9,974 nt of DNA. It comes from a bacterium TMED6 (GTDB lineage Bacteria > Fidelibacterota > Marinisomatia > SCGC-AAA003-L08 > D37C17). Below, one piece after another: positions 7,341-9,974 of this stretch. A program made the position numbers and the translations under genes. Below the pieces are notes generated by a model, which saw nothing but the letters and a program-made list of their open reading frames with translations, had not been told where the DNA came from and searched no databases. The stretch spans positions 1 through 9,974 of the forward strand of contig NHBL01000039.1 in NCBI GenBank assembly GCA_002167465.1. Direction: 5' to 3'. The number at the start of each line of letters is the position of its first letter. Within the stretch, counting starts at the first letter, position 1.

Positions 7341-9974
7341 CTATTTAACTAATGTTACTTTTTGATTATATGTTTTATCTCCATATGTAACAGAGAAAAT
7401 ATATAAACCACTTGTTAAATTTGATGCATCCCAAGCTAAAGAATAAGAGCCAGGATATACATTTTTATTCATAAGAGTTGACATTAATTGCCCTTTTAAA
7501 TTATAAACACCAACGTTTAACATACCAGCTTCAGGTATATTAATATCTATTGTTGTTGAAGGGTTAAAAGGGTTTGGATATGCATTTGATACTTCAAATA
7601 TAGAAGGAATCATATTGTCTGAATTGTCTAATGACTCACATTCCATTCCGCCATCTTCTCCAGCATCAATATCAACCATAAACATTACATTACCTCCAAC
7701 TGCATTCCATACAGTTCCATCATCACTATTCATGGAATTTCCTGAATCAGATGATGTATCTATACCTATTGGCATTGAAGATGAGAATCGTTTCATTCCA
7801 ACCCAGAAATCACATGTAACATCTAAATTTTCAGAAACTAAATCTCTTACATTCCATCCATTTGTATTACCAGCAACCTGTACTACACTTAGCACTTCAC
7901 TGCCAGGCATACCATTATCATCTTCCCATACTTTAATATAGAATGCACCACCATCACCAACTTGATACCAATGGAATCTAATTAATTGTTCACCCATATC
8001 GTGAGCTGAAAAACGTACAGCAGCAAGCTGTCCGCTCCCATCTGGATTCCATTCAACCTCTGCAGTTCCATCATCATATGATTCTTGATGAACTGTTTGA
8101 GCTTGCGGTGTTACTTCAACTGATTCTGATGGATCAGATTCTGTTCCATCTGGATAAGTTGCAGATACAGTGTAGGTATAAACTGAGTTATTTATAAGGC
8201 CTGTGTCAGTATGCATATTAGAATCAAGACCTGAAGCAACCTGAACTCCATCTCTTTGTACATTATATGTTACGTTTGCACCAGCTTGATTAATTGAGGA
8301 TGCAATTGTCCATTCACCATCACTTAAATCAGTTCCTACAACAGCATCAGCCCATGTTCCCCATGAACCTCCCTCAAATAAAATCATACTATTAGTTGAA
8401 GGATTTACACTCTCATCTAAACCTGCACTTATTATAGCGTCAAATGAGTGAGCTAAAATAAATCCATTATTAAATGTCCAACCCATACCAGTTAGATCAA
8501 CTGTATTCCAATCATTAGCAATTGGTAGTTCAACTTCCATTGTATATAATGGATCTGCACTATATAAAGCTCCTTGCTTTCCAAAACCAGCAATTGTTAC
8601 AGTTACAGGGCCTACGCCCATATTGAATACCTGCATAGATTCAACTGTTGATTCTCCAGCAATATCATATTTTACACCTGCATAAGAGCTAGATTCACCA
8701 TTCATAACAATACTGTTTGTTGGTAAACCATTTGTAAAATTATAATCAAATACGCCAGATAAATTCATATCTTGCCACATTAAATCAGCCTCTTCATCAC
8801 CCGATTCAGCCATTAAATTAGCTGGAGGTGGGAAATTTCCTGAAGATTCTTTATAAACAATAAAATCGTCCATAAAAAATCCACTACCAGCGCCACCATC
8901 ATCATCGGCGTCGTATCTAGTAGAAAACTTAATAATCACATCTTTACCAGCTAAATGAGAAATATCATGTAATACATTACCATTAAAAGCTAATCCTGGT
9001 TCATACCATTCCCATGCGCCACAAGCACCTGGTCTTGCATCAGCGCATGATAAATAATCGTAAAACTGTGCTTCCCAAACTTCGCCAGATGGTACCATAG
9101 TGTTATTATCAGTTGATGCGTCTACATCATCATTATATAAAACGCCATTTTCATCTTCTATAACGATTGCATCTGCTAAAAAGCCTATCATATCAGTTTG
9201 ATCAAAAGTATTATAAGCTGGGTCCGAACCAAATGCGAAACGTACCATTACTTCTTGTCCTGCATAAGCTGATAAGTCAGCAGAAAAGTCAACAAACTCT
9301 CTTCCTAAACTTGCACCACCCCATCCTGCAGCCACTTGGCATAATGAACCGCCTGTTTCACATTCATACTCTGAATCATTATAAATCCATCCGTATCCAC
9401 ATTCAAAATCATATGGTAAATTAGCATCTTCTAATAATTCCCATGTATTACCACCATCAGCAGAAATTCTTACATTAGCTGCATCCCAGCCATCTGTACA
9501 TGAGCCGGCGATCACAGCACCAGCTGGGCCTTCAATATTCCATTTAAGCTTCGCTGAAAGCGTACCGTTATTTCCTAAGGTTACAGGAGGAGTATCTAAA
9601 TACTGCATCCATTCATCTAAGTAACCACCATCAGGGCCTACAGATTCATCAGCACACCAATAAGCATTACCTTCTGCTTCTGGGGCATTTGCTGATGCAT
9701 GCCATGATAATGCTGCTAAATTCATAATAGCTAATTGATAATAATCCTCTAGAAAACCATCACCGTCTCCATCTGTATCAGGCATATCACCAGTTAAAGC
9801 AAATTTAAACCTCATCACTTCACCCTCACCAAGTTCAGGCATTGTTACTGTCGGTGAAACTAAATTCCATACAGCGTTATATGTATCAGGTGTATTTGCA
9901 GATAAATAACTGTGAGTTTCACTGTTATAATCTGTTTCAGTCAATTCCCAACCAGCATCTTCTGTCCACAGAGA
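7341..9974 (-). CDS. Multidomain extracellular protein, immune-inhibitor-A/choice-of-anchor-like, C-terminal part (5' end outside window)
   Basis: The last 877 codons of a larger gene; the frame stays open to the right edge, reading SLWTEDAGWEL before a TTG at 9944 that should not be taken as the start. Numbering from the edge: about 1-375 contains beta-sandwich segments like those following the catalytic domain in M6/immune inhibitor A proteins, with WELT...SETHS..., YWCADES...WMQYLDTP and two 'VRFAF/IKFSTRYD...GFFMDDFIVY' strands. A fibronectin type III domain begins at about 382 (PPPANLMAESGD), is broken by an inserted beta-sandwich of about 160 residues, and resumes at about 568-623 (VTYNVQRDG...YTYTVSATYPDG). 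A second similar sandwich lies at about 627-770. The final tail (about 793-877) has NAYPNPFNPSTTIDINIP but a shortened WDASNLTSGLYIF loop. Several Cys suggest disulfides. No HExxH zinc motif is visible, so protease activity, if any, would lie upstream. The stop abuts the subtilase start. Confidence 0.85.
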   Translation of the reverse strand, partial: SLWTEDAGWELTETDYNSETHSYLSANTPDTYNAVWNLVSPTVTMPELGEGEVMRFKFALTGDMPDTDGDGDGFLEDYYQLAIMNLAALSWHASANAPEAEGNAYWCADESVGPDGGYLDEWMQYLDTPPVTLGNNGTLSAKLKWNIEGPAGAVIAGSCTDGWDAANVRISADGGNTWELLEDANLPYDFECGYGWIYNDSEYECETGGSLCQVAAGWGGASLGREFVDFSADLSAYAGQEVMVRFAFGSDPAYNTFDQTDMIGFLADAIVIEDENGVLYNDDVDASTDNNTMVPSGEVWEAQFYDYLSCADARPGACGAWEWYEPGLAFNGNVLHDISHLAGKDVIIKFSTRYDADDDGGAGSGFFMDDFIVYKESSGNFPPPANLMAESGDEEADLMWQDMNLSGVFDYNFTNGLPTNSIVMNGESSSYAGVKYDIAGESTVESMQVFNMGVGPVTVTIAGFGKQGALYSADPLYTMEVELPIANDWNTVDLTGMGWTFNNGFILAHSFDAIISAGLDESVNPSTNSMILFEGGSWGTWADAVVGTDLSDGEWTIASSINQAGANVTYNVQRDGVQVASGLDSNMHTDTGLINNSVYTYTVSATYPDGTESDPSESVEVTPQAQTVHQESYDDGTAEVEWNPDGSGQLAAVRFSAHDMGEQLIRFHWYQVGDGGAFYIKVWEDDNGMPGSEVLSVVQVAGNTNGWNVRDLVSENLDVTCDFWVGMKRFSSSMPIGIDTSSDSGNSMNSDDGTVWNAVGGNVMFMVDIDAGEDGGMECESLDNSDNMIPSIFEVSNAYPNPFNPSTTIDINIPEAGMLNVGVYNLKGQLMSTLMNKNVYPGSYSLAWDASNLTSGLYIFSVTYGDKTYNQKVTLVK

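Noticed and set aside
7615..7941. Plus-strand open frame of 108 codons, rich in Ser, Pro and Thr
   Set aside because: It is a shadow of an Asp/Gly-rich minus-strand reading frame; the composition is what antisense of GAT/GGT codons gives.
9167..9424. Plus-strand open frame of 85 codons
   Set aside because: It is antisense to the immune-inhibitor-like coding region, with no start signals.
9942..9944. TTG as the start of the right-hand gene
   Set aside because: The frame continues upstream to the window edge without a stop, the residues before it fit the domain, and there is no ribosome binding site or signal peptide.
7341..9974. Active M6 metalloprotease
   Set aside because: No HExxH zinc-binding motif is present in the visible part; only accessory domains are seen, so enzymatic activity cannot be claimed.

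Overview
The window reads as a piece of an AT-rich bacterial chromosome. It carries the 5' four-fifths of a 16S rRNA gene and, upstream of it on the same (minus) strand, three long genes for secreted proteins. All three proteins end in the same kind of C-terminal sorting tail (YPNPFNPSTTI, then a Gly-rich WDG/GLYIY segment and a final K). That tail, of the Por/type IX secretion (T9SS type A) kind, together with the acidic Asp/Asn-rich proteins, points to the Fibrobacteres-Chlorobi-Bacteroidetes superphylum. Candidatus Marinimicrobia (SAR406) or a relative such as Ignavibacteria or Calditrichota is my best guess. This is inference; a 16S placement would settle it.

Layout, left to right. At 1-1245 lies the 16S rRNA gene, minus strand, its 3' end cut by the window edge. 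At 1246-1408 lies its leader and promoter region, AT-rich with two small perfect hairpins. At 1409-1443 lies an intrinsic terminator for the next gene. At 1464-3725 lies a secreted, probably beta-propeller protein of unknown function, whose start I place at a TTG with a strong ribosome binding site. At 3753-3851 lies an intergenic gap holding a perfect 12-bp inverted repeat. At 3852-7340 lies a subtilisin-like (S8) protease with an integrin-like beta-propeller and a sorting tail. At 7341-9974 lies the C-terminal part of a multidomain extracellular protein resembling the non-catalytic regions of immune-inhibitor-A-type (M6) proteases; its frame is open through the right edge, so its start lies outside.

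Transcription runs right to left throughout. The right-hand protein and the subtilase touch directly (TAG followed at once by ATG) and look like an operon with translational coupling. The third gene probably has its own signals in the 99-bp gap. All three products appear to be exported and attached or released through one sorting route, so the cluster looks like a set of extracellular degradation or surface proteins placed directly upstream of an rRNA operon.

I see no CRISPR array, insertion sequence, tRNA, integrase or defence-type gene. I do not claim a new system. The items most worth a second look are a terminator-like GC-rich hairpin embedded in the signal-peptide codons of the subtilase, the inverted repeat in the 99-bp gap, an unusual base in the 790 loop of the 16S rRNA, and a fibronectin type III domain split by an inserted beta-sandwich.
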